Shown here: positions 33,448 to 41,130 of the stretch, in pieces
Position numbering within the stretch: the stretch's first letter is position 1
How the letters are laid out: the number at the start of each line of letters is the position of its first letter
Assembly (NCBI GenBank): GCA_035771165.1
Contig: JAWNZC010000314.1
Coordinates: forward strand, 9,886,501-9,950,500
Source: Paragorgia papillata
Taxonomy: Eukaryota; Cnidaria; Anthozoa; Scleralcyonacea; Coralliidae
Direction of reading: 5' to 3'
Length of the DNA stretch: 64,000 nucleotides
Notes under the pieces: generated by a model
The model's input: the letters and a program-made list of their open reading frames with translations, nothing else
The model's database searches: none
Told to the model about the DNA's origin: nothing
Position numbers and translations under genes: made by a program

Positions 33448-34506
33448 ATGTCTAAGTTTAAAACAAACACATTATCAACTTTGTTGTATGAAAGTTTTAG
33501 CAAGGAAAATATTACGCATATGGATCTTTACAACAAAAGATCATATTTTGTTAAAAATGAAGAGGATCTCCTAAATAAATATACAAAAGCCTACACATAT
33601 TTGTCAAGATCTGGAAATTTTAACAGATATCTTCTGGAAAGAACAACTGAAATTGGACCAGTAATTGTTGATATTGATCTTTGTAAAAAAACTAAGGAAC
33701 CAAAACCACTATATTCTGAAAAGAAAGTCCTGAAATTGGCAAGACTTTTTCAAAAAATATTGAAAGAATTTCTTGTAAACCAAGCAAACTTGAACTGTTT
33801 TGTTCTGGAAAAGCCAGGATATTTTAAAAATGATGACAAAACTTATAAAAATGGTTTCCACTTACACTTCCCACATGTTTGGTTGACTCGGAATGGAAGG
33901 TTACATATTAACAACCTTGTGCAAGAGAGAACAAAAATCCAGCTTGACAATGCAGTCATTGGTGGGAACTGGTTTCTATATGGTTCCAAAAAGAGTCCAA
34001 CGTCAGACCCATATCTTTTGAGTTACATTATTGAGGAAAAAAGGGGCCATGTGGCGAGCCAATATTCTGACCATGAACTAATATTTTTACTATCCGTTAG
34101 AGAGAAAAAGTATACACCAGTTAACAAACTATCTTTTTTGCCAGAGATCGAACAGAAAGAGAGAAGAGGCATCATTATTAACTTTGATGACCACAAACAA
34201 AAAGATGAAGAAGAGTTGGAAGACTATATTAATCAGATTCCAAATGATGTTGCCGAAGATTATACATCTTGGAGGTCGGTTGGGTTTGCACTTTACAACG
34301 AAACCCATGGAGAAGATTATGGCAAAAATCTTTGGCACCTCTTTTCTCAAAAATGTCAAGAAAAATATGACGAAAGTGAGTGCGACAAATTTTGGGAAAA
34401 CCCTGTTGAAACCAGTTTTTCAATAGGGACAATAATCCATTACGCAAGTCTAATTACAAATAAGAAAAAAGAAAAACGAACAATAACTTTAAAAAAATAT
34501 TTATAA
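33448..34506 (+). CDS. Archaeo-eukaryotic primase with PriCT-2 domain, no helicase
   Basis: 352 residues. The N-terminal two-thirds matches the AEP fold of D5-like viral primases: motif I DID (D75, D77) in PVIVDID, motif II GFHLHFP (H138, H140), motif III D167 followed by NWFLYGSKK (175-182). Residues about 258-336 match the PriCT-2 domain, with SWRSVGFAL, LWHLFS and YDESECDKFW. In giant viruses and many plasmids these two domains are followed by an SF3 helicase; here the gene ends. It would synthesise primers on the element's DNA. Maverick polymerases are normally protein-primed, so a primase is unexpected. The start has AATAAAAGAGATG, the same as the TFIIB-like gene. All catalytic acids appear intact. 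Confidence 0.8.
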   Translation: MSKFKTNTLSTLLYESFSKENITHMDLYNKRSYFVKNEEDLLNKYTKAYTYLSRSGNFNRYLLERTTEIGPVIVDIDLCKKTKEPKPLYSEKKVLKLARLFQKILKEFLVNQANLNCFVLEKPGYFKNDDKTYKNGFHLHFPHVWLTRNGRLHINNLVQERTKIQLDNAVIGGNWFLYGSKKSPTSDPYLLSYIIEEKRGHVASQYSDHELIFLLSVREKKYTPVNKLSFLPEIEQKERRGIIINFDDHKQKDEEELEDYINQIPNDVAEDYTSWRSVGFALYNETHGEDYGKNLWHLFSQKCQEKYDESECDKFWENPVETSFSIGTIIHYASLITNKKKEKRTITLKKYL

Positions 34507-34545
34507 AAAAAATTGAGAAAAAAACAAAACATTTTAAAAATAAAA

Positions 34546-34824
34546 ATGACATCAAGAATGGTAAAATATGAAACCACTGAAACCCCAGTTTTTACTCCCC
34601 ATTTCAAATCTGTTCAATGGACACAACCAGGAAAATTTGCATGCAGATGTGGCAAAGTTTTTACAGATCAAAACAAGCTCATTAACCACACATTCTTTCC
34701 AAAACAAACCAGTGTTACTTTTTCATTGACTGTAACAACAATTCTTCCAAATGGACACTGGTTGAAAGCAACTTCCAGACAAATTTCAACTAGTTGTTTT
34801 AAACAAATTCTAACTAGTTATTGA
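34546..34824 (+). CDS. Small protein with a single zinc-finger-like motif, 92 aa
   Basis: The chosen start (AAATAAAAATG) gives 92 residues; an upstream ATG at 34513 in the same frame lacks the usual motif. Residues about 28-48 read FACRCGKVFTDQNKLINH, a finger-like CxC...H segment resembling half of a C2H2 finger. Only one His is clear, so metal binding is uncertain. The C-terminal part is beta-rich. The gene lies between primase and a membrane protein. Function unknown. Confidence 0.6.
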   Translation: MTSRMVKYETTETPVFTPHFKSVQWTQPGKFACRCGKVFTDQNKLINHTFFPKQTSVTFSLTVTTILPNGHWLKATSRQISTSCFKQILTSY

Positions 34825-34858
34825 ACAAATTCTAACTAGTCATTGAACAAATTAATAA

Positions 34859-35230
34859 ATGGAACAAGAACAAAAACCAGAACCAGAACAAAAACAGGAG
34901 CAAACAATTACAAAAACTCCTCCACCTGTTCGTGTCAAAAACCCCAAAAGAGTCGCACAAGGGAAAAAACTTGCTGCCATAAGTAGGGAAGCAAAATTAA
35001 GAAAGAAAGCCAGAATTGAAAAGGAAAAAGAAACAGAGGAATCTGAATCTTTTCAAGGATTTCCAATGATTTCAAACATTTCCACGACTTGTGCAATTCT
35101 TGGTACAATAGCTGCCGTACTTACGACTTACATCACATATTCCAAGTGGAAGAAAGAACCAGAAGAAAGCAAAGACAAACCTCAAAAGTCCAAAACTGTT
35201 TTCAAGGATCTTTCGAAATATGATCTCTAA
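34859..35230 (+). CDS. Basic single-pass membrane protein, 123 aa
   Basis: The N-terminus is Glu/Gln/Lys low-complexity. Residues 25-60 are strongly basic (KNPKRVAQGKK, KLRKKARIEK). A hydrophobic helix (ISTTCAILGTIAAVLTTYIT) lies at about 75-95, followed by a short Lys/Glu tail. The start is in AATAAATG. This layout fits a small virion membrane or core protein that touches DNA with its basic part; that role is inferred. A perfect 9-bp hairpin lies 21 bp after the stop. Confidence 0.65.
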   Translation: MEQEQKPEPEQKQEQTITKTPPPVRVKNPKRVAQGKKLAAISREAKLRKKARIEKEKETEESESFQGFPMISNISTTCAILGTIAAVLTTYITYSKWKKEPEESKDKPQKSKTVFKDLSKYDL

Positions 35231-35251
35231 ATTTTTGAAAATAATTAAAAC

Positions 35252-35276
35252 TTCATTTCCCAACAAAGGAAATGAA
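35252..35276 (+). terminator. Intergenic hairpin TTCATTTCC/GGAAATGAA
   Basis: Perfect 9-bp stem with loop CAACAAA, between the stop at 35230 and the start at 35289. Stem-loop junction and loop read CCCAACAAAGGA, the exact complement of the loop of the hairpin at 45989-46020. Confidence 0.65.
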
Positions 35277-35288
35277 ATTTAATAAAAG

Positions 35289-35528
35289 ATGATTGTTACC
35301 ACTTACGCAAAAGAATGTGTCTTTAGGAGTAAGACATGGTATGATATTGGAAAACTAATTTTTTTAATTTCAAAAGGAAGTTTTGAGGGTTACAAACTTT
35401 GGTTACTGTACAGCAAATATGATACCAGAAATTATAATGAAAACCATTGTTACCATTTATGGGCAGATTTTGATCTTTTGATGCCAGAAGAATTTGAAAC
35501 AGAAGATGAATTTTTCAATAATTATTAA
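35289..35528 (+). CDS. Free-standing PriCT-2-like protein, 79 aa
   Basis: Residues 16-61 align without large gaps to the PriCT-2 domain of the primase at 33448: TWYDIGKLIF against SWRSVGFALY, GYKLWLLYS against GKNLWHLFS, and YNENHCYHLW against YDESECDKFW. PriCT-2 domains link primase to helicase in D5-like proteins. As a separate 79-residue protein it might bind the primase or recruit a host helicase; that is inference. The AATAAAAGATG start motif is the class shared with primase, TFIIB-like and PolB genes. It could instead be a chance alpha-helical similarity. Confidence 0.55.
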   Translation: MIVTTYAKECVFRSKTWYDIGKLIFLISKGSFEGYKLWLLYSKYDTRNYNENHCYHLWADFDLLMPEEFETEDEFFNNY

Positions 35529-35541
35529 TTTTTTTTGAAAC

Positions 35542-35562
35542 TTATAACATCCTTTGTTATAA
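35542..35562 (+). terminator. Intergenic hairpin TTATAAC/GTTATAA
   Basis: 7-bp stem with loop ATCCTTT followed by a T run, 14 bp after the stop of the PriCT-2-like gene and 28 bp before the capsid gene. Confidence 0.65.
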
Positions 35563-35589
35563 TTTTTTAAATTTTTCCTAATATAATAA

Positions 35590-36801
35590 ATGAATACAGA
35601 GAGAGAAGTTGAATTAGAACCCGGTTATAACCGGTTACACAGAAGTTCAATAACTGGGGAACGAGCCCGGAATGTAATTACTTTCAACCCTAATTCTGCT
35701 AATGAAGGGGAAGTTATTTACATCCACATTCCAAAACTCAAACCAGGAACAACATTAGTTCCTGATAAGATGTTTCTCCTGTTTGACTTTAAGAACAAGA
35801 ACACCAAATCTTGGTTTAATAACAATCTTGCAAGACAACTCCAAGAACGTTTGGAAGTCAGGTTTGCAGGAGAAAAAGTTTACGACAACACAGGAGAGAG
35901 CCTTTTGGGAACTTACAAAGACTTGTGGATGGACAAACATGAAAGGGCAAATATGATTGAAGATGGAATTGCAACCGAAAACCAGCGAAAACTCATTTCA
36001 AAATCCGACGATGCCTCTTCTGACACATATGCAGCTGTGTATGGAACAAAACAGAGGATCAAGTTGGACAAGATTTTGAAGGATCATGGACTTTATGCAC
36101 CACACAGTATGGCGAATGATTTGCAGTATATTATTACACTACCAAAAGCTACCGCCATTATGAAGGCACAAAGTAGTCAATCTGTGGCTGGTTATTCTTT
36201 GGAAAATATCGAGTTGGAGTATGAAACCATTACCAACTTTGCCTTGGTCCAGGAGATTGAATCTTCTTACCAAGCTGGTCGTGCACTTTCCTTTGAACAT
36301 GTAACCCTAATGAAAACCACACCATGGGCTGCAGCCACAACATTAATTAATGAAACCATCAATCTACCAAGAAAGAGTATGAAAGCAGTTGTAATGTTGT
36401 TTACGAAAGCAACAAGAGCAGGATCAGAAGAATTTGTGTATCCCAATATTGAAAGGGTTAAAATTACTATTGAAGGGGTACCGAACAGTATTTACTCCCA
36501 AGGAATTCCAAAAAGGAGATTGTTTGAAGAGGCTGAGCGACTTTTCAGACACACCAATTATCCAACAATCCAAGCTGATGAATTTTTTACAGAAAACCAG
36601 TTTGCACTTGTTGTGGATTTGAGGTCAATTAATGACAATGCTGTATATGGAGATGGTACCAAACTTTTGACCACACAATCTGGGATTATGTTAGAAATTA
36701 AGAAAAAAGCAACATCAACAGATCTGAGATGTCATGTTTTCATTCTGTCAGATGGTCTTTTGAAAGTCCAAGGAGGAGCATTCCAGAGTGTTAACTATTA
36801 A
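35590..36801 (+). CDS. MCP: Maverick major capsid protein
   Basis: 403 residues, beta-rich throughout, with the conserved-looking stretch PNIERVKITIEGVPNSIYSQGI (about residues 282-303) followed by an EAERLFR helix, a pattern I associate with Polinton and adintovirus hexon-like proteins of the double jelly-roll class. It lies directly upstream of the packaging ATPase and a probable penton, the usual morphogenesis block. It would form the pseudo-hexagonal capsomers of an icosahedral particle. The start is in AATAAATG. The length is at the short end for this class. Assignment rests on composition, position and the VPN motif, not on a structural match. Confidence 0.82.
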   Translation: MNTEREVELEPGYNRLHRSSITGERARNVITFNPNSANEGEVIYIHIPKLKPGTTLVPDKMFLLFDFKNKNTKSWFNNNLARQLQERLEVRFAGEKVYDNTGESLLGTYKDLWMDKHERANMIEDGIATENQRKLISKSDDASSDTYAAVYGTKQRIKLDKILKDHGLYAPHSMANDLQYIITLPKATAIMKAQSSQSVAGYSLENIELEYETITNFALVQEIESSYQAGRALSFEHVTLMKTTPWAAATTLINETINLPRKSMKAVVMLFTKATRAGSEEFVYPNIERVKITIEGVPNSIYSQGIPKRRLFEEAERLFRHTNYPTIQADEFFTENQFALVVDLRSINDNAVYGDGTKLLTTQSGIMLEIKKKATSTDLRCHVFILSDGLLKVQGGAFQSVNY

Positions 36802-36816
36802 AATTTCCTAAAATAA

Positions 36817-37503
36817 ATGACAACTGAAACTGAAGACCCAAAACCATTTAACATAATTATTGTTGGAATGACGAGTTGTGGAAAGACTCATTACCTTTTA
36901 AAAAATTTAGAAGAAAATTACAAAAAAAAATTTGAAAACATAGTTTTAATATGTCCTACTTTTGTGTGGAACAAAACATATTTGGAATGGGAACATCTTA
37001 ATGATCCAAGATTCTTCGTCATCCCTTGCGATCAAGATGAGTCAGAAGATTTCTTAAAATATGTTGTTGACTACTGTAAAGGAACCCCAAGTCTAATTAT
37101 TTTGGATGACTGTGCTTCTGGACAGAGTGTAAAAAACAGAACCAGTGAGTTGGTAAAACTTGGCTTTGGAGCAAGACATATGAATATTAGCACAATAGTT
37201 GTTACCCAGCAGTTGACAAGCATTGCAAAACCATATAGGGAAAATATTTCGAAACTGGTTACATTTTACAATCCAAACAGAAAAGATATGCAAGTAATTT
37301 TAGATGATTATTTAGACATACCAAAAGAAGAAGAGAAAAAAATAAAAGAAACATTAAAATCAAAAAAATATTCAAAATTGGAGATCAATTTAATCCACCC
37401 CTATGACCACAAAATAGTTGAACCATTTGGAAAAAATTTGATAAACTTTAAGATAAATGAGGAACCTAAGAATTTTGTTGAAAAACGGAGAAACAACAAT
37501 TAA
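36817..37503 (+). CDS. ATP: A32/FtsK-HerA-type genome packaging ATPase
   Basis: 228 residues. Walker A GMTSCGKT at 17-24, Walker B LIILDD at 93-98, arginine R120 in FGARHMN and the polar sensor TQQ at 130-132 are all present. This is the family of ATPases that pump DNA into capsids of nucleocytoplasmic large DNA viruses and Mavericks. The start (AAATAAATG) lies 15 bp after the capsid stop. The 3' end overlaps the next gene by 47 bp, which suggests co-transcription or at least tight coupling with the penton gene. Confidence 0.92.
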   Translation: MTTETEDPKPFNIIIVGMTSCGKTHYLLKNLEENYKKKFENIVLICPTFVWNKTYLEWEHLNDPRFFVIPCDQDESEDFLKYVVDYCKGTPSLIILDDCASGQSVKNRTSELVKLGFGARHMNISTIVVTQQLTSIAKPYRENISKLVTFYNPNRKDMQVILDDYLDIPKEEEKKIKETLKSKKYSKLEINLIHPYDHKIVEPFGKNLINFKINEEPKNFVEKRRNNN

Positions 37504-38107
37504 ATTTGAAGATCCTTTGATTATTGAAGATACCAAAATGCTTGTTAAAGACGCGACAGTTTTTTGGGATTACAATAACCTAACGAGTCCAACACATGTT
37601 TTACATGGAGGAAAGCAAATTAGTTTTTCCAGTGGTTATTGGACTGTCGGCATGATTATGAGGGTTTTTAAGGAAAATGGAATAAAGTCAGAGTTACTTC
37701 CATTCAGCTGTAAAATCCGGTTATATCCAACAAAAGACCTTTACCTGTATAGCACCCTTGGTCCACTACTAGGATATTCAGATACAACATTAATTTTGGC
37801 AGGAACAAATCTTGTCAGTCCAAAAACAGTCAACATAAATCTTGGAATGAAATTTGTTTGTATATCTTGCGAGATGATTGATGGAACTAGGACATCATTT
37901 TCAGGAAAACGGGACAGAACAGCTGCAGTTCTTCCAATTACAACAAGACAATTATTGAAGGGATCAGTTGAAAAATTTGCAAACATTAACTCCGAAGCCA
38001 TGTTAGACAATGGTGTTTACAATGAGCTTAAATTCAAAGTTGACCACAATGTTGGCGACATCCTTCTTGAGATTTTTTTATGTCCACAGAACCATGAAAC
38101 TTTGTAA
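37457..38107 (+). CDS. Probable minor capsid protein (penton)
   Basis: 216 residues starting at a GATAAATG motif within the end of the ATPase gene. It is beta-strand-rich with short segments (GGKQISFSSGYWTVGMIM, YNELKFKVDHNVGD) like the single jelly-roll minor capsid proteins that sit at the five-fold vertices of Maverick particles. Position after capsid and ATPase supports this. It would be the expected partner of the two fibre-like proteins. Similarity is by pattern only; another beta-rich virion protein is possible. Confidence 0.6.
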   Translation: MRNLRILLKNGETTIKFEDPLIIEDTKMLVKDATVFWDYNNLTSPTHVLHGGKQISFSSGYWTVGMIMRVFKENGIKSELLPFSCKIRLYPTKDLYLYSTLGPLLGYSDTTLILAGTNLVSPKTVNINLGMKFVCISCEMIDGTRTSFSGKRDRTAAVLPITTRQLLKGSVEKFANINSEAMLDNGVYNELKFKVDHNVGDILLEIFLCPQNHETL

Positions 38108-38128
38108 TCTTGGTAAACTTTAAAATAA

Positions 38129-38311
38129 ATGATTATTGATACTGACAAAATAAATGCTAGCAAAGAAATGTTAAACTATCTGATAAGATTGAAAGTATTT
38201 TTAAAAGATGAAAAAGATCAAAACCTGACAAACTTAAAGGTGGCTGTAAATGATTTGATACCAGCTTTAAAAAACTATGTAAAAGTAATTGAAATCCTAA
38301 AAATCTTCTAA
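38129..38311 (+). CDS. Small helical protein, 60 aa
   Basis: All-helical Leu/Lys/Asp-rich product, no membrane segment. The start is in AAATAAATG, 21 bp after the penton stop, and a perfect 11-bp palindromic hairpin follows at 38327. Function unknown; likely a minor virion or assembly protein from its position. Confidence 0.6.
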   Translation: MIIDTDKINASKEMLNYLIRLKVFLKDEKDQNLTNLKVAVNDLIPALKNYVKVIEILKIF

Positions 38312-38326
38312 AACTTTTCTGAAAAC

Positions 38327-38348
38327 TTATAACAAAATTTTGTTATAA
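38327..38348 (+). terminator. Perfect palindrome TTATAACAAAA/TTTTGTTATAA
   Basis: 22-bp perfect inverted repeat with no spacer, followed by a T run, 15 bp after a stop. The same 22 bases recur at 39068-39089. Confidence 0.7.
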
Positions 38349-38369
38349 TTTTTTTTAATATATTAATAA

Positions 38370-38600
38370 ATGAATAAGAACGAGGTTTTAAATGATCTGT
38401 ATGAAGCAGCTTTGATAACAGTTGCAGCTGTTGGAGTAAGTATGGTTGTCAAAAAGTTAACAGGCCAATCCTTAGCAGCGCCAGCAAGTTTTAAAGAAAC
38501 AGCTAAACTTGGGGTTGCAGTTGCAGGTGGATTATTTACAGTAAAGATGGCACAGGACAAAGGATACATACCGAAAAATGTGGATCCAAAGAAATTATAG
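38370..38600 (+). CDS. Small membrane-type virion protein, 76 aa
   Basis: Two Ala/Val-rich hydrophobic segments (about 13-30, AALITVAAVGVSMVV; and about 46-60, LGVAVAGGLFTV) separated by a basic-polar PASFKET loop, and a Lys-rich tail. Short proteins of this type sit near the capsid genes in other Mavericks as I recall them. The start is in AATAAATG. A membrane or capsid-lining role is likely; no enzyme motif. Confidence 0.65.
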   Translation: MNKNEVLNDLYEAALITVAAVGVSMVVKKLTGQSLAAPASFKETAKLGVAVAGGLFTVKMAQDKGYIPKNVDPKKL

Positions 38601-38654
38601 AGAAAAGACTTGGTAAAAATTTGAACTGCAAAACAAAAATATTTCCCAAAATAA

Positions 38655-39056
38655 ATGGCATCAATGATAGCAGGAGGATTATTTAATGCGGTTGCCTTTG
38701 CTGGTGCCGGATATTTGTTTCAGTCATTTAACAAACATGGTTACGCGACTGAAATTAAAAGACACAATTTGGCAACAGAAAGACTTCAAAAAGACAAAGA
38801 AAAGTTTTTTGAGAATGAAATTAAAAGAAAGGACAAAGTTAGAGAACTACAAGATGAGATCCGGAATGCAAACTATGACATGGCAGTAACATCAAAAGCT
38901 TTCCAACAACTTCATGAAATGATCCAAGAAGAAAAACCAGTTGAACCAAAACTTGAAGATTACTACCAACCAAGTGATGAAATGCAAAAATATATGACCA
39001 TTACTGTAACACTTCTTGGGGCTGGTGCTGGTTGGTTGTTGGCTGTTGTTGTTTGA
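38655..39056 (+). CDS. Two-membrane-segment coiled-coil protein, 133 aa
   Basis: An N-terminal hydrophobic Gly/Ala-rich helix (MASMIAGGLFNAVAFAGAGY), a long charged coiled coil (about 30-95) and a C-terminal hydrophobic helix (ITVTLLGAGAGWLLAVVV). The start is in AAATAAATG. The layout is like a virion membrane-anchored hairpin protein. It lies in the capsid block and ends opposite the TFIIB-like gene across a shared hairpin. Confidence 0.65.
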   Translation: MASMIAGGLFNAVAFAGAGYLFQSFNKHGYATEIKRHNLATERLQKDKEKFFENEIKRKDKVRELQDEIRNANYDMAVTSKAFQQLHEMIQEEKPVEPKLEDYYQPSDEMQKYMTITVTLLGAGAGWLLAVVV

Positions 39057-39067
39057 TTCTTAAAAAA

Positions 39068-39089
39068 TTATAACAAAATTTTGTTATAA
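39068..39089. terminator. Shared bidirectional hairpin between convergent genes
   Basis: Perfect 22-bp palindrome identical to 38327-38348. It sits 12 bp after the plus-strand stop (39056) and 18 bp after the minus-strand stop (39107). A symmetric hairpin exactly between two convergent genes is what a two-way 3'-end signal would look like. Confidence 0.75.
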
Positions 39090-39106
39090 GTTTTCAAAAG
39101 TTTTTT

Positions 39107-39772
39107 TTAAAGACTTGTCTTTCCTTCTTTAATCAATTTTGTAAACTCTTTGCACTTTCTGATACCACCCATTTCTTCAATTTTTAAAACATTTTCAACA
39201 CTAAGAGCAGTCCCAAACATTTTGAATCCTGTTTGATATGGTCTGTAAGCATTGTCTTTTGGAGAAAAGTTTAAAATATATTTAATTTCATCAAACGTTT
39301 TTAGTTCTGCCAGAGATGGTTTCTTCATTTTTTTTAAAAGATCTTCTCTTTTACAGATTCCCAAAATAATGGACATAATGTATTTAACACTAAAATTTTT
39401 GTCCGAGACCAACCCCAAACCTTTGAGACGATCCTTTGTTTTTAAAAAGAATTTCATGATCTCATAACCAATAATTTCATTCTCCTTCGAAAATAATTTC
39501 CAAAACCATTTAACATAGTTTTTAAGGGGGAGTGGTAAGTTTTTTTCTCTGTGGTTCCAACCATGCAACTTTTCCAACTCCATACCACATTTTCCACAAA
39601 TTATGAATCCTTCAATCTCATGTCTTTGTCCCCTACAACAACTACTTTTGTTTTTAAGAGTTTCAAGTTCCAGAAGACTTTCATTAAAATCTTTTGGGTC
39701 TTCTTTGACTTCAAAAATTGGATTTCCAAAGATATCTAAATATTGGAATGGCTTTGACTTTGTTCTTGGCAT
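39107..39772 (-). CDS. TFIIB-like transcription factor candidate, 221 aa
   Basis: A short zinc ribbon at residues 45-65 (CCRGQRH...GFIICGKCGMEL: C45/C46, H51, C59, C62) has the GxxhCxxCGxE ending of TFIIB-type ribbons found in archaeal, eukaryotic and giant-virus factors. After it comes an all-helical region (about 80-205), compatible with a cyclin-like fold, with basic patches. It would recruit an RNA polymerase to the element's promoters. The upstream AATAAAAGAGATG is identical to that of the primase gene. Alternative: a viral late factor (VLTF3-like) or an unrelated zinc-ribbon protein. I have not seen this gene named in Mavericks. Confidence 0.55.
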   Translation of the reverse strand: MPRTKSKPFQYLDIFGNPIFEVKEDPKDFNESLLELETLKNKSSCCRGQRHEIEGFIICGKCGMELEKLHGWNHREKNLPLPLKNYVKWFWKLFSKENEIIGYEIMKFFLKTKDRLKGLGLVSDKNFSVKYIMSIILGICKREDLLKKMKKPSLAELKTFDEIKYILNFSPKDNAYRPYQTGFKMFGTALSVENVLKIEEMGGIRKCKEFTKLIKEGKTSL

Positions 39773-39781
39773 CTCTTTTAT

Positions 39782-40990
39782 TTAAATTAATTTTGATATT
39801 CCTTTAAATACCAAGAAAACAGTACCGATTGAAGCTCCAAAAACTTCTGGCAATCTGTTGTCGCTTTTTTGTGGTTGGGGTGGTAAGGAGGTAAATATTC
39901 CTGGCTTATATTTTGAAGGTTTTGTGGAAGGTTTTACAAAAGTTTCGCCAACATTTTTACCAACAGGTTTTTTAAAAGGTTTGCTAATATTCAAATGTCT
40001 GTTGAGTCCCAATGACATCCCAGTTGTGGCCAGGGTAAGAACATTATTAAACCCACTAATTGGGTTAATAAGAATTCTCATGTCAGATGGGATTAAAATT
40101 AAACCAGGAGACACAGCAAAATTTAAAACAACATTTGTGGACTTAATAGCCTGCCTCATATTTGAAATGGAAACAGTAATGTCATCTTGGGCTATTGTGT
40201 CCTCCATTAACTTTTTAAACACTTCTTGTGTTTGTAAACTTTTAGCACCCTCACCAACAATGACCCATCTTGTTTTTGCCTGTGCTCCCAAAACGCAGTA
40301 AACAAAAGATTCTAGGGATTGTTGGAATAACTTTTGACCCAATAGTGTTAGCCCATTGGAATCTTTGGAAACGAAATGTTTAAAATCATCGGAATGTCTT
40401 GAACCAGCTGAAACCAGTTCCTCATATGTGTTTACTCTTCCATAACTTTCTTTTGTTAAATTTACATATCTAACTTCGTATCCAAGGTCTTTCATGTCTT
40501 GTGTAAATTCTTTCGCACTTTGTGTTGAGTTGCTTATTTTTTTAACCCAAACGTCATTGGGGTTGTGTTGCAAAATTTTTATGACATCTTCTGTCAAAAA
40601 CCTTCTAAGTTTGTCAGGATGTTTTAAAAACCTCCTCACCTGAAAAACATAATGATAATTAACAATACTTGTTAAAAAAGAAGACCGAAATCTTTTAAAA
40701 TTATTTTGAAAATGCTTGTTAGAAATACCGCACAAATAGCTTGCAACATAACTGGCAGCAATGGCTGTAAAATATGGAATAGTAAGGAAATCATTTATGT
40801 TTGGATTCCTTGTTTTCATTGGCTGTTGAAATGTCAAATCAAGAGGATTCAAATTTACAATAAAATTCTCTTTTTCATTTACAAATATGGTAATCGTGTT
40901 AATGTTTACAGAAGCCTTTGGTTGTTTGGAAAAGTTTTGGACCGTTCCAGAAACATCCCACTCTTCTGGCCATTCTTTAGATTCTGTCAT
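39782..40990 (-). CDS. Conserved-type Maverick protein of unknown function, 402 aa
   Basis: Residues 1-60 are polar with beta strands. A hydrophobic stretch (FTAIAASYVASYLCGI, about 73-88) and a C-terminal hydrophobic segment (FGASIGTVFLVFKGI) could enter membranes. The middle is mixed alpha/beta with many Lys and Asn; the last 80 residues before the C-terminus are Pro/Lys-rich and disordered. No enzymatic motif is seen, in particular no adenain-like His-Glu-Cys triad. It is transcribed with the TFIIB-like gene (9 bp apart) and diverges from the integrase. The start is in AAATAAACAATG. Probably a virion component. Confidence 0.6.
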   Translation of the reverse strand: MTESKEWPEEWDVSGTVQNFSKQPKASVNINTITIFVNEKENFIVNLNPLDLTFQQPMKTRNPNINDFLTIPYFTAIAASYVASYLCGISNKHFQNNFKRFRSSFLTSIVNYHYVFQVRRFLKHPDKLRRFLTEDVIKILQHNPNDVWVKKISNSTQSAKEFTQDMKDLGYEVRYVNLTKESYGRVNTYEELVSAGSRHSDDFKHFVSKDSNGLTLLGQKLFQQSLESFVYCVLGAQAKTRWVIVGEGAKSLQTQEVFKKLMEDTIAQDDITVSISNMRQAIKSTNVVLNFAVSPGLILIPSDMRILINPISGFNNVLTLATTGMSLGLNRHLNISKPFKKPVGKNVGETFVKPSTKPSKYKPGIFTSLPPQPQKSDNRLPEVFGASIGTVFLVFKGISKLI

Positions 40991-41130
40991 TGTTTATTTA
41001 AAGATAACACCACATGACCCTAAATGTTGTCCAGAAAGATGGGACTGTTGGAAGGGTCATTTGTGTCAACCCAAACTTGAAAAAAAATATTGGCAAATGT
41101 TGGCAAATCTTTTAAAACTTTTGGAAATAA

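Noticed and set aside
34513..34545. Upstream in-frame ATG for the 92-aa zinc-finger-like protein
   Set aside because: It lacks the ATAA-type motif seen at all other starts, and the extension is Lys/Asn low complexity.
39252..40301. Plus-strand frames of 60-147 codons at 39.2-40.3 kb
   Set aside because: They are shadows of the two minus-strand genes, which have the element's start motifs and share a hairpin at their end.
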